From the NCBI RefSeq assembly GCF_900114605.1, contig NZ_FOTP01000003.1, positions 496,001 through 560,000 on the forward strand: a DNA stretch of 64,000 bases, written 5' to 3'. The notes under the pieces were generated by a model. That model was not told the DNA's origin, searched no databases, and worked only from the letters and a program-made list of their open reading frames with translations. This DNA is from Bradyrhizobium sp. NFR13 (GTDB lineage Bacteria; Pseudomonadota; Alphaproteobacteria; Rhizobiales; Xanthobacteraceae). Made by a program: the position numbers and the translations under genes. Of the stretch, positions 1 to 8,375 are shown piece by piece (within the stretch, counting starts at the first letter, position 1; every line of letters starts with the position of its first letter).

Positions 1-107
1 TGCTCGCCGTACTGTTCTTTTCCGCGGTGCTGGTGATGGCCGCCAACATCGTCACCGATCTGGTCTATCGCCTGGTCGATCCGCGTATCCGTTCGGGGGG
101 CCGATGA
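1..107 (+). CDS. ABC transporter permease, C-terminal fragment (DppB type, partial)
   Basis: The window opens inside a gene. The frame starting at base 3 encodes a hydrophobic segment (LAVLFFSAVLVMAANIV) followed by DLVYRLVDPRIRSGGR and a TGA at 105-107. The DLVYxxxDPRIR ending is typical of the first inner-membrane permease of dipeptide/oligopeptide/nickel ABC importers. The stop overlaps the start of the next gene (ATGA), so the two permeases are translationally coupled, as in dppBC/oppBC operons. Only the last 34 residues are visible, so the assignment rests on this tail and on the three downstream subunits. Confidence 0.8.
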   Translation, partial: LAVLFFSAVLVMAANIVTDLVYRLVDPRIRSGGR

Positions 108-1006
108 CCACGATCAAATCCACCGCTGTCAAACCCGACACCACAATGCTACCGGCACGCGCCGCGACCTCGCCCATCGCCGCGGCCTTGCGCCAGTTTG
201 CGCGCAGCCCGGCCGGCGTTGCCGGCGCCGTCGTGCTGATCCTCATCATCCTCGCGACCTTGCTCGGCCCGCATCTCTACGGCGTCGATCCGCTCGACAT
301 CGCGGGCGCGCCGCTGACGCCGCCAGATGCCGATGCCTGGCTCGGCACCGACTATCTCGGCCGCGATATCCTGTCCGGCCTGCTGCAGGGCGGCCGCGCC
401 ACGCTGGCGGTGGGCGGCGTCGCCGCGCTGATCACCATCGTCATCGGCGTCACCATGGGATCGCTGGCCGGCTTCTTCGGCGGGCCGATTGATACGGCGC
501 TGGTGAAGGTCACCGAATTCTTCCAGATTCTGCCGCCGCTGCTGTTTGCCATGGTGCTGGTCACTTTGTTCGGTCAGTCGTTGGTGGTCGTCACCCTCGC
601 CATCGGCGTGGTGAGCTGGCCGTCGGCGGCGCGGCTCACCCGCGCCGAATTTCTGCGGCTGCGCAATCTCGATTTCGTCAAGGCGTCCCGTGCCGCCGGG
701 GGCGGCAACGGCCACCTCATCCTGCGCGTGGTGCTGCCCAATGCGCTGCCGCCCATCATCGTCTCGGCGACCCTCGCCATCGGCGTCGCCATCCTGTTCG
801 AGGGTGGATTGAGTTTCCTCGGCCTCGGAGATCCCAACACCATGAGCTGGGGGCTGATGCTCGGCCAGAACCGCAATTACGTGCTCGACGCCTGGTGGAC
901 CGTCACCTTCCCCGGCGCTGCGATCTTCATCGCCGTGCTCGCCATCAGCCTGATCGGCGACGGCATCAATGATGCGATCAATCCGCGCCTGCGGAAGCGA
1001 GGCTGA
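104..1006 (+). CDS. Dipeptide/oligopeptide ABC transporter permease (DppC type)
   Basis: A 300-residue inner-membrane permease. Residues about 38-58 form the first membrane helix, followed by the DppC-family hallmark GTDYLGRDILSGLL near residue 80. The cytoplasmic EAA loop that contacts the ATPases is visible at about 190-215 (FVKASRAAGGGNGHLILRVV), and a GLSFLGLGDPNTMSWG segment lies near 245-260. The gene overlaps the upstream permease by four bases and is followed three bases later by the first ATPase gene, so the order is permease-permease-ATPase-ATPase. The transported solute cannot be read from the sequence; peptides, but also glutathione, nickel or opines, use this family. The solute-binding protein gene would lie left of the window. 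Confidence 0.93.
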   Translation: MTTIKSTAVKPDTTMLPARAATSPIAAALRQFARSPAGVAGAVVLILIILATLLGPHLYGVDPLDIAGAPLTPPDADAWLGTDYLGRDILSGLLQGGRATLAVGGVAALITIVIGVTMGSLAGFFGGPIDTALVKVTEFFQILPPLLFAMVLVTLFGQSLVVVTLAIGVVSWPSAARLTRAEFLRLRNLDFVKASRAAGGGNGHLILRVVLPNALPPIIVSATLAIGVAILFEGGLSFLGLGDPNTMSWGLMLGQNRNYVLDAWWTVTFPGAAIFIAVLAISLIGDGINDAINPRLRKRG

Positions 1007-1009
1007 GCG

Positions 1010-2017
1010 ATGCCCCCCGTTCTCTCCGTCAAGGATCTCAGCGTCTCGATGAACGGCACCAAGGGCATGGTGCCGGTGCTCGAGCATCTGTCCTTCGATG
1101 TCGCGCAAGGTAAGACCATGGCACTGGTCGGCGAGTCCGGCTGCGGCAAAAGCATGACCGCGCTGGCGATCATGCAGCTATTGCCGGAAGACTTTCGCGT
1201 CACCTCCGGCAGCATCCTTCTCGACGGCGTCGAGGTTCTATCTGCGTCGCCCAAGGAGCTGCGCAGCCTGCGCGGCAACAAGATGTCGATGATTTTCCAG
1301 GAACCGATGACAGCGCTCAATCCACTCTACACCGTCGGCAACCAGATCGGCGAGGTGCTTCGCCAGCGTCGCGGCCTCAGCCGCCGTGATGCCCACGCGC
1401 AGGCGATCCAGTTTCTCAAGGCGGTGCAGATCCCCGCGGCCGACAAACGCGTCGATGCTTATCCGCATCAGTTGTCGGGCGGCATGCGGCAACGTGTGAT
1501 GATCGCCATGGCATTGGCCTGTAAACCGAAGCTTCTGATCGCCGACGAGCCGACCACCGCGCTCGACGTCACGGTACAGGCGCAGATCTTCGACCTGCTC
1601 AGCGAATTGCAGGACGACACCGACACGGCCATTGTACTGATCACCCATGATCTCGGCGCCGTCGCCGAACTCGCCGACGACGTCGCCGTGCTCTATGCCG
1701 GCCGCTGCATCGAACAGGGCGCAGCGGACGAGATCATCGCCCATGCGCGCCATCCCTATACGCGCGGGCTGATGGCCTGCGTGCCACATCTGCAGCTTGG
1801 CCGCGCCATCGATCATCTCGCTGCCGCGCTCGACGAAATCCCCGGCATGGTGCCGCCGCTCGGCGCACGCGGGCCGGACTGCGCTTTCCTGCCGCGCTGT
1901 GCCTTTGCCAGCGAGATCTGTCGCGCACAGCCGCAGCCGCCACTCGATCGCATCAATGCCGGTGCCGCCGTCTCGTGCTGGCGTCATCAGGAGATCGCAC
2001 CGGGAGCGATGGCTTGA
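1010..2017 (+). CDS. Dipeptide/oligopeptide ABC transporter ATP-binding protein (DppD type)
   Basis: A 335-residue ATPase that powers the permease pair upstream. It shows a Walker A motif (GESGCGKS, about residue 42), a Q-loop ([10 protein letters not shown]), an ABC signature (LSGGMRQRV), a Walker B motif with D-loop ([12 protein letters not shown]) and the H-loop (LITHDLG). The C-terminal extension with [14 protein letters not shown] is the oligopeptide-transporter HPY domain, which in this family can hold an iron-sulphur cluster. Length is normal for DppD/OppD. The gene starts three bases after the permease stop and its own stop overlaps the likely TTG start of the next ATPase. Confidence 0.94.
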   Translation: MPPVLSVKDLSVSMNGTKGMVPVLEHLSFDVAQGKTMALVGESGCGKSMTALAIMQLLPEDFRVTSGSILLDGVEVLSASPKELRSLRGNKMSMIFQEPMTALNPLYTVGNQIGEVLRQRRGLSRRDAHAQAIQFLKAVQIPAADKRVDAYPHQLSGGMRQRVMIAMALACKPKLLIADEPTTALDVTVQAQIFDLLSELQDDTDTAIVLITHDLGAVAELADDVAVLYAGRCIEQGAADEIIAHARHPYTRGLMACVPHLQLGRAIDHLAAALDEIPGMVPPLGARGPDCAFLPRCAFASEICRAQPQPPLDRINAGAAVSCWRHQEIAPGAMA

Positions 2018-3033
2018 ATATATCCGCATCCGCAGACGTTCTGCTCGACGTCAACGATCTCGTCGTGCACTTTCCGGCCGGACGCCGCGGCATGTTCGGT
2101 CCACCGTCGAAGGTCCACGCGGTCGACGGCGTGAGTTTTCGCGTCCGCCGCGGCACCACCTTCGGCATCGTCGGCGAAAGCGGCTCCGGCAAATCGACCA
2201 CCGCGCAGGCAGTGATGCGGCTGATCCCGATGACTTCCGGCCAGATCGTGTTCGGCGGCGAGAACATCGCAGAGTTCCGCGGCGAGAAACTGCGGCTGGC
2301 GCGAAGCAGATTTCAGATTGTGTTTCAGGATCCTTTTTCAGCGCTCGATCCCCGTCGCCGCGCCGGCGATCTGATCCGCGAACCGCTCGACCTACTCGGT
2401 ATCGGCTCGCCACGCGAGCGCGAGGTCCGGGTCAGACAGCTTCTGGAGGAAGTCGGCCTGCCGCCGCAGGCGGCTAATCTCTTCCCGCATCAGTTCTCTG
2501 GCGGCCAGCGCCAGCGCCTCTGCATCGCGCGCGCGATGGCTCCCGAGCCCGACCTCATCGTCTGCGACGAAGCCGTCTCCGCGCTCGACGTCGCCATCCA
2601 GGCGCAGATCCTGAACCTCCTGAAGAAGCTGCAGCGCGAACGCGGCCTGACCTATATCTTCATCTCGCACGATCTCGGCGTGATCCAGCATTTCTGCGAC
2701 GAGATCGCCGTAATGTATCTTGGCCGTATCGTCGAACAGGCGCCAGCACAGGCGTTCTTCTCGGCACCCTCGCATCCCTATAGCTGGTCGCTGATATCAG
2801 CCGCCGCGCCGCCCGGCCCGCTGCGCGTCCGGCTGAAGAAGGACTATCTGGTCAAGGGCGATCCGCCGAGCCCGGTGGATCCACTGCCTGGCTGCCGCTT
2901 CGTTCAGCGCTGTCCCTTCGCCATCGCGCGCTGCCGCGACGAGTTGCCGGTCCTGAATATCCAGGCCGACGAGCACTTCGTCGCGTGCCACCGGACCGGC
3001 GAGATCAATCCACCGGATTTTGCTTCCTTGTGA
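2014..3033 (+). CDS. Dipeptide/oligopeptide ABC transporter ATP-binding protein (DppF type)
   Basis: Second ATPase of the importer, paired with the preceding one as a heterodimer. Visible motifs are Walker A (GESGSGKST), the Q-loop (VFQDPFSALDPR), the signature (FSGGQRQRL), Walker B (LIVCDEAVSALD) and the H-loop (FISHDLG), plus a C-terminal HPY-type segment (GCRFVQRCPFAIARC). I chose the TTG at 2014: it has GGGAG seven bases upstream and overlaps the previous stop by four bases (TTGA). A longer frame from a GTG at 1975 has no ribosome-binding site and would add 13 residues without family likeness. The operon appears to end here. Confidence 0.93.
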   Translation: MNISASADVLLDVNDLVVHFPAGRRGMFGPPSKVHAVDGVSFRVRRGTTFGIVGESGSGKSTTAQAVMRLIPMTSGQIVFGGENIAEFRGEKLRLARSRFQIVFQDPFSALDPRRRAGDLIREPLDLLGIGSPREREVRVRQLLEEVGLPPQAANLFPHQFSGGQRQRLCIARAMAPEPDLIVCDEAVSALDVAIQAQILNLLKKLQRERGLTYIFISHDLGVIQHFCDEIAVMYLGRIVEQAPAQAFFSAPSHPYSWSLISAAAPPGPLRVRLKKDYLVKGDPPSPVDPLPGCRFVQRCPFAIARCRDELPVLNIQADEHFVACHRTGEINPPDFASL

Positions 3034-3801
3034 CACGTCGTCCGAGCGGGAAAATGGCTTTGCGCCATAAGCTGCCATTTGGCTGTTCCGGCACGATTAT
3101 GTCCTAGGTTCGCATGCGCGAAACGCAATAGGCCGGCTCTCTAGAACGGCGACGCCAACGTTCGGTCGGTTTGGCTGTGCTCCCGCAACGATGCAATGTG
3201 ATCGTCGTGTTCGTCGCCTGTAGGTCTGGGGTTCGACAAGCGCGTGGCTCGACCTCGCTGCCGTGATGGCCTTCATCTCCCTCACTTCATCCATGCAGAT
3301 ACTTCGACAGGCTTGATCCGAGCATTCTCAACAAAAAATTCTATAAAGTGCTGCAGCTAGCCCTCGGATGGAAAACAGCTTTTGTCTTCCCTGATCCATT
3401 TTTTATTATTGCCTGCAATTCGAAATGAATTCCCTGTTCGCAGGGAATTGGCACGGAGACGGGTGCGAACAGCACTCCCGCCCCAACCAGGCAAGCTCGC
3501 TAAAACGCCAATTGCCTCAATGTGTTGAGAAAATCGTATTCGCCAGCTTTTGCCAAAACAGGCACAGTCTCCGGGTGGCGAAATTGCCCCCCTGGGACGG
3601 TTCAATTCCCGGAAGTCTCCGGCAGTTACCACAGATATTCCCGTTTTGGGAGACTCCGCGCGGAGATTTGGTTCGATCGCACTGCTTGGCGGGACGGGAG
3701 ACGGCTTCTCGCCGATCCCCGATGAGTTCGGTCCGCCATTGGGAAATTTAGCCGCCGGACTGGTAACTATACGCAACGTCACAAGAATCTGGCTGCCACA
3801 T
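3034..3801. other. Gene-free region with hairpins
   Basis: No convincing gene is seen in these 768 bases. The left half looks like ordinary intergenic DNA. The right half (about 3330-3790) is less GC-rich than its surroundings and contains a perfect 9-bp stem with a TTCG loop at 3428-3449 and shorter inverted repeats near 3611 and 3654. Open frames here are short and of low-complexity composition. From memory, similar sequence occurs scattered in Rhizobiales genomes near integrated elements, but no integrase is present, so the origin is unknown. Confidence 0.5.
3428..3449. repeat. Perfect hairpin with TTCG loop
   Basis: AATTCCCTG at 3428-3436 pairs with CAGGGAATT at 3441-3449 around a TTCG tetraloop. 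There is no following T-run on either strand, so it is not a classical terminator. It lies in the gene-free stretch between the peptide transporter and the aldehyde dehydrogenase, which converge here. Confidence 0.6.
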
Positions 3802-5244
3802 TCAACCGAGATGGCTCACGAATTTTGTACTCAAGTAAGCATTAAGCCCCTCAATACCTCCCTCGTGCCCGTAACCTGAATCTTTTACGCCACCGAATGG
3901 CGTTTCCGGAAGGGCGATACCAAAATGATTGATCGACACCATTCCGTGGTCGAGTCCATCGGACACTTTGGTTGCAGTCTTCGCATCCTTGGTGAAGGCA
4001 TAGCTCGCAAGACCGAACGGCAGACTATTGGCGCGTTCCAGCACTTCATCGGCATCCTTGAAGCGTAACATCACCGCGATCGGGCCAAATGGCTCCTCGT
4101 GCATAATTCGCGCGTCGGCCGGGACATTCGTCAGTACAGTCGGCTCGAAGAAGTTGCCGGCATTGCCAATGCGCTTGCCACCCGTTTCGATTTTGGCACC
4201 CTTCTCCTGCGCATCGAGCAGAGTGGTTTCCATCGCATTGACCCGCCGCGGATTGGCAAGCGGTCCCATTTTGCTGTTAGGATCAAACCCGTCTCCGACG
4301 GTAATACCGCGTGCAAGGTCCGTGAACTTGGCCACAAACTTATCGTAGGACTTCTCCTGCACAAAGAACCGCGTCGGCGAAACACAGACCTGGCCCGCGT
4401 TGCGATATTTCATCCCCGCCAGAAGCGTAGCAATGCCATCGGTCTCTACATCGTCAAAGACCAGCACGGGCGCGTGGCCGCCGAGCTCCATGGTCGTGCG
4501 CTTCATATGCTGTCCGGCAAGCGAGGCCAGATGCTTGCCGACCGGGACAGAGCCCGTGAACGATATCTTGCGGATCGCCGGTGAACCGATGAGATATTCC
4601 GAGATCACGGCCGGAACGCCGTAAACCAGATTGATTACGCCGGCGGGCACACCGGCCTCTTCGAAACATTTCACGAACTCGATTGGCGAGCCCGGTGTTT
4701 CCTCGGGGCATTTGAGGATGATCGAGCAACCGGCAGCAAGCGCACCGGAGATCTTCCGAGCAGCCTGCAGCACTGGAAAATTCCAGGGTGAGAAGCCCGC
4801 CACCGGACCAACAGGCTCCATCATCACCATGTTGCGGACGCCGTCAGCCCTCGCCGGAATGATGCGGCCATAGGCGCGGCGGCCTTCCTCGGCGAACCAT
4901 TCGATGACGTCGGCCGAGCCCATGACTTCGAGCTTCGCCTCAGCCAGGAGCTTGCCCTGCTCGAAGGTGAGAACGGTGGCGATTTGCTCGGCCCGCGTGC
5001 GCACCAGATCGGCGGCCTTGCGCAGGATCTTGCTGCGCTCGAAGGCGGAGACGCGTCGCCAGGTGTTGAAGCCGGATTGAGCCGCCGCGAGCGCCTTATC
5101 GAGATCGGCCTTTGACGCATGTCCGAGTTTGCCGATTGGCGTATTGGTGGATGGATTCATCACGTCCTGGTAATCGCCCGACGTCGGCTGGACCCATGCG
5201 CCATTGATATAGTGCGGGAGCGTATCGAGATACTGTGGTTGCAT
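3802..5244 (-). CDS. NAD(P)-dependent aldehyde dehydrogenase, succinate-semialdehyde dehydrogenase-like
   Basis: A 480-residue cytoplasmic aldehyde dehydrogenase oxidising an aldehyde or semialdehyde to the acid. Family landmarks are the cofactor loop GFSPWNFP (about 150), FTGSVPVGK (about 228), the glutamate-bearing ELGGHAP (about 253), the catalytic cysteine in GQVCVSPTRF (about 288), and EEPFGPIA and PFGGVKDSGYG near the end. Length and motifs fit the GabD/SSADH group; substrate specificity is inference. It sits at the distal end of the Liv-type transporter gene set on the same strand, 54 bases past the last ATPase, which suggests that the imported compound is degraded through an aldehyde. 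The start ATG has only a weak AGGA upstream. Confidence 0.9.
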   Translation of the reverse strand: MQPQYLDTLPHYINGAWVQPTSGDYQDVMNPSTNTPIGKLGHASKADLDKALAAAQSGFNTWRRVSAFERSKILRKAADLVRTRAEQIATVLTFEQGKLLAEAKLEVMGSADVIEWFAEEGRRAYGRIIPARADGVRNMVMMEPVGPVAGFSPWNFPVLQAARKISGALAAGCSIILKCPEETPGSPIEFVKCFEEAGVPAGVINLVYGVPAVISEYLIGSPAIRKISFTGSVPVGKHLASLAGQHMKRTTMELGGHAPVLVFDDVETDGIATLLAGMKYRNAGQVCVSPTRFFVQEKSYDKFVAKFTDLARGITVGDGFDPNSKMGPLANPRRVNAMETTLLDAQEKGAKIETGGKRIGNAGNFFEPTVLTNVPADARIMHEEPFGPIAVMLRFKDADEVLERANSLPFGLASYAFTKDAKTATKVSDGLDHGMVSINHFGIALPETPFGGVKDSGYGHEGGIEGLNAYLSTKFVSHLG

Positions 5245-5298
5245 GGACGGAATCCTGTTCCAGATTTTCGTTTGTCCTGAATTGAGATGCGAGCCTAT

Positions 5299-5916
5299 TC
5301 AAGGGGCCAATACGCCGAGGTACTGGCGGACATCAGACTGACTCGTGAGATCATCAAAATGAGCGTAGTTGGTGACTGTTCCACCGCTGACGAACAAGAA
5401 ACGCTCGCAGATCTCCTTGAGGATCGAGAGCTGAAACGTCGCTGTCGGATGCAGGCAGATGAAAACGAGCCGCTTCTCGCTGCGCAGTTTGCGGAAGAAA
5501 TCCAGCATGAATCCGATATAGCCATCCTGGGTATTGAACTGCGGTTCATCGAACAGATGAACGAGCGGATAGGCGCTTGCAGCCTGCTCCATCGTGAAGG
5601 ACGGTCTCGTTTTTCTGAACTGACGGACCTGATAGGATTGATGGTAATGGATCGCCAGACGATCGCGCTGAAGATAGCGAATCCTCTGCATGTCCTGACC
5701 GGCAACCATCACACGCCCTTCCGACGGCACGTTCGATCCCGCGATCATCTCGAATAGCGTCGTCTTGCCGGCGCCGTTTGGCCCCATGACGCCCACGATC
5801 TCGGACTGCATGAAAGCGCGATCCACGCGCAGTTGAAAGGCGGGCTCGCGGTCGAGCAAGCCGCGGCGATAGACCTTGTTCACACCCTCCAGCGCAAGTA
5901 GCGGCGTATCGCTCAT
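5299..5916 (-). CDS. Degenerate ABC ATP-binding protein, lacks signature motif
   Basis: A 205-residue protein with an ABC-type Walker A (GVMGPNGAGKTT, about 42-53), Walker B (LVHLFDEP, about 120) and H-loop (FICLHPT). The helical subdomain between Q-loop and Walker B is shortened: only about 30 residues link HYHQSYQVRQF to Walker B, and no LSGGQ motif is present. Without a signature motif the protein cannot complete a canonical ATP sandwich. It overlaps the stop of the preceding Liv-type ATPase gene by four bases (ATGA), so it is made with the transporter. Liv importers usually have two ATPases, so this third one may be regulatory or structural. Its function is unknown. Confidence 0.75.
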   Translation of the reverse strand: MSDTPLLALEGVNKVYRRGLLDREPAFQLRVDRAFMQSEIVGVMGPNGAGKTTLFEMIAGSNVPSEGRVMVAGQDMQRIRYLQRDRLAIHYHQSYQVRQFRKTRPSFTMEQAASAYPLVHLFDEPQFNTQDGYIGFMLDFFRKLRSEKRLVFICLHPTATFQLSILKEICERFLFVSGGTVTNYAHFDDLTSQSDVRQYLGVLAP

Positions 5917-6614
5917 GACAGCCCTCCCAGAAGCTTGCGCTTGAGTCCGGGATCGGCAGTCAGTGCCGCCACATCCCCTGCCCAGGCAACATGTCCCTGC
6001 GAAAGCACAACAACCCGATCGGCAACGCCCAATGCGACATCGGCATTCTGTTCGACCACGATACTGGCAATGCCCGCCTGCCTGAGGCGCCGAATGACAG
6101 CCATCACGTCATCGACGATTTTCGGTGCAAGGCCCTGGCTGGGCTCGTCGAACAGCACGAGACCGGGTGAACCGAGCAACGCACGCGCAATGGCGACCAT
6201 CTGCATCTCGCCGCCGGACAAAGTCTCGGCCTCGCGCGCCATCAGGTATTTGAGCGGTGTGAAAATCTCGGTGACTTCTCCCAGAGACCAGGCTCGAAAG
6301 GCCGTGCGCTTTTCGCCTAACGACAGATTTTTCGCCACGGTGAGTGTCGGACAGAGGCGACGGTCGTCCGGCACCCAGCCAATTCCTGCGCATGCGATAT
6401 GATGCGTCGCGCTTGCTGTGATCGACTTTCCCTGAAAACGGATGTCGCCCCGGCGCGCGCGCGTGAGACCGAGGATAGAGCGAAGCACCGTGGTTTTTCC
6501 CGCGCCGTTGGCGCCGAGCAAGGCAAGCACCTCGCCTGCGCGTACGGACAAGGAGACCGAAAACAACGCCTGCGTCTCGCCATAGAACGAATCGATACTG
6601 GATACATCGAGCAT
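5913..6614 (-). CDS. Branched-chain amino acid-type ABC transporter ATP-binding protein (LivF type)
   Basis: A 233-residue ATPase of the hydrophobic amino acid uptake family. It has Walker A (LLGANGAGKTT), WVPDDRRLCPTLTV in the Q-loop region, the signature LSGGEMQMVAIARAL and Walker B with D-loop (LVLFDEPSQGLAP), all in the LivF style. I place the start at the ATG on 6614-6612, which overlaps the LivG-type stop by one base (TGATG). A longer open frame to 6701 would add 29 residues lying entirely inside the neighbouring gene. It works with the LivG-type ATPase and the two permeases upstream. Confidence 0.92.
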   Translation of the reverse strand: MLDVSSIDSFYGETQALFSVSLSVRAGEVLALLGANGAGKTTVLRSILGLTRARRGDIRFQGKSITASATHHIACAGIGWVPDDRRLCPTLTVAKNLSLGEKRTAFRAWSLGEVTEIFTPLKYLMAREAETLSGGEMQMVAIARALLGSPGLVLFDEPSQGLAPKIVDDVMAVIRRLRQAGIASIVVEQNADVALGVADRVVVLSQGHVAWAGDVAALTADPGLKRKLLGGLS

Positions 6615-7357
6615 CAGTTGAGCCGCCCCAGGTTGGAAGCCTCGACCCATGGGTTCGCCTTGAGTGCGGCTGGCGCGCCGCACGCGATCACCTGCCCCCA
6701 ATGAATGACGGATATCTCGTCGGCCAGCGAGAACAGGAATTCCATGTCATGTTCGATGATGACGATGGTCAGCTCGCCTTTGAGCTGCAGGATGAGATCG
6801 GCAAGCCGGGCGCGCCCGTCGCTACCGAGACCCGCAGTCGGCTCATCGAGAAAAAGCAGCTTGGGACGACAGGCCAGCGCGACGCCGATTTCGAGCGCGC
6901 GGCGCGCGCCATAGGAGAGCGACTTGGCTTCATCGTCGGCGCGTCCCGCAAGACCCACCTTTTCGAGAATGCTGTAAGCTTCGTCGACCAGCGCTGTGTC
7001 GGCATATGCCCGAGCAATCATGTCATGCCCGCGCCGGCGCGTGCCCGGAAGCGCAATGGCTATGTTCTCGAAAACCGTGAACTCGTCGAACAAGTTCATC
7101 AGCTGGAACGACCGTGCGATGCCGAGCCGCGCGATGTCCTGCGGGCTTTTCCCGGTGATATCGTCCCCCTGCCACAATACCTGTCCGCGATTGGGTTTGT
7201 AGCGGCCCGTCAGCACGTTGAAACAGGTCGTCTTGCCCGCGCCGTTCGGCCCCATGATGCCGGACAACTGGCCGGCTTCAAATGCAAGCGAGATGTTCTC
7301 GAGCACGACGCGATCGCCAAATCGCAGATGCAGATCTTTGGCTTCAAACAGTGGCAT
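6614..7357 (-). CDS. Branched-chain amino acid-type ABC transporter ATP-binding protein (LivG type)
   Basis: A 247-residue ATPase. It carries Walker A (GIMGPNGAGKTTCFN), the LivG-typical IARSFQLMNLFDEFTVFENI, the signature LSYGARRALEIG and Walker B (LLFLDEPTAGLG), ending with the short tail of LivG proteins. The ABC signature reads LSYGA rather than LSGGQ, which is common in LivG. The ATG is preceded by GAGGTGAG. It starts three bases after the LivM-type permease stop and overlaps the LivF-type gene, so the cassette is one transcript. Confidence 0.92.
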   Translation of the reverse strand: MPLFEAKDLHLRFGDRVVLENISLAFEAGQLSGIMGPNGAGKTTCFNVLTGRYKPNRGQVLWQGDDITGKSPQDIARLGIARSFQLMNLFDEFTVFENIAIALPGTRRRGHDMIARAYADTALVDEAYSILEKVGLAGRADDEAKSLSYGARRALEIGVALACRPKLLFLDEPTAGLGSDGRARLADLILQLKGELTIVIIEHDMEFLFSLADEISVIHWGQVIACGAPAALKANPWVEASNLGRLN

Positions 7358-7360
7358 GGC

Positions 7361-8374
7361 TCACCTCGCCTGCGATTGCGGAGCGGCGGCAGGGCGCGGA
7401 ACGATCTTGTCTCGTCCGTTCATGACGCCGGAAAATATGCCGGCGATCCCCTCCGGCTTGAAAAGCACCAGGACAACAAACGACAGGCCGAACCACAGCA
7501 TCCATCCCGTGGTGAATGATCCGATGACGTCGCGCGCAAGAAAGAAGGCCACGGCACCTATGACGGGACCCCAGAACGAGACAAGCCCGCCGCCCACCAG
7601 TGTCATCATGACGACGTAGCCGGAATAGTGCAGGCTCATCACGTCCGGGAAGGCGGAAGTCTGTGCCATCGCGAATAGTCCGCCCGCGAGACCTGACAAG
7701 GTCGTGGATACGACCAGGACTGCCGCCTTGTAGCGCCAGACGTCGTAGCCGACAAAACGAGCACGTGTTTCGTTCTGCTTGATGGCCTTCACCACTCGCC
7801 CAAACGGCGAATGCACGAGCCGCCACAACAGGAACGAGACGACAGCGAAGACGGCGAGTACGAAGTAGTACAGCGCGATGTTGCTGCCGAGATTGAACGT
7901 GGTGATGCCAAGCGAGGCAGGCAGCCTCTCTATCTTGAGCAAACCATCTTCGCCACCAGTTATGCGGTGCGCCTTGATCGCGATGAACCAGAAGATTTGC
8001 CCGAAAGCGATGGTCATCAATGCGTAATAGATGCCTCGCCTGTGCGAGATAAAGAGCGCCACAAAAGCGCCCGCGATCGCGGCCGCACCTGCCGCAACCG
8101 CAAGACAGACCCACAGGTTCGGCACGACGTTTGATTGCGCCAGACCGAATGCATAGGCACCAATCCCGAAAAATGCGCCATGCCCGAACGACGGCAATCC
8201 CGCATGGCCGAGGACCAGATTGTAGGCCAGCGCATAAAGCGCAAAGATCAGGATCTCGACACCGAGATATTGATAGAGACCGACCCGCTCGATCCAGAAC
8301 GGAACGGTTGCGAACAGTATCCATGTCACGAGCATCGCCGGCGTGAAGCTGGGGACCGTACGGGCTGCTGCCAT
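7361..8374 (-). CDS. Branched-chain amino acid-type ABC transporter permease (LivM type)
   Basis: A 337-residue inner-membrane permease with many hydrophobic helices. The segment LALYALAYNLVLGHAGLPSFGHGAFFGIGAYA (about 40-70) is the strongly conserved LivM signature. A further conserved stretch, AVKQNETRARFVGYDVWRYKAAV-like, lies near 215-240, and GGLVSFWGPVIGA near 285. Its start codon follows the LivH-type stop by one base. Together with that protein it forms the membrane channel. The tail after residue 315 is polar and probably cytoplasmic. Confidence 0.92.
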   Translation of the reverse strand: MAAARTVPSFTPAMLVTWILFATVPFWIERVGLYQYLGVEILIFALYALAYNLVLGHAGLPSFGHGAFFGIGAYAFGLAQSNVVPNLWVCLAVAAGAAAIAGAFVALFISHRRGIYYALMTIAFGQIFWFIAIKAHRITGGEDGLLKIERLPASLGITTFNLGSNIALYYFVLAVFAVVSFLLWRLVHSPFGRVVKAIKQNETRARFVGYDVWRYKAAVLVVSTTLSGLAGGLFAMAQTSAFPDVMSLHYSGYVVMMTLVGGGLVSFWGPVIGAVAFFLARDVIGSFTTGWMLWFGLSFVVLVLFKPEGIAGIFSGVMNGRDKIVPRPAAAPQSQAR

Positions 8375-8375
8375 A

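Noticed and set aside
149-1108. 319-codon frame antisense to the DppC-type permease
   Set aside because: Low-complexity His/Asp/Gln-rich product; the permease on the other strand is certain.
3590-3625. GGTTCAATTCCC resembling a tRNA T-arm
   Set aside because: The flanking bases do not form a five-pair T-stem and no anticodon or acceptor arm is present.
3357-3782. 141-codon minus-strand frame in the gene-free region
   Set aside because: No ribosome-binding site or domain; similar frames occur in scattered non-coding repeats of this group.
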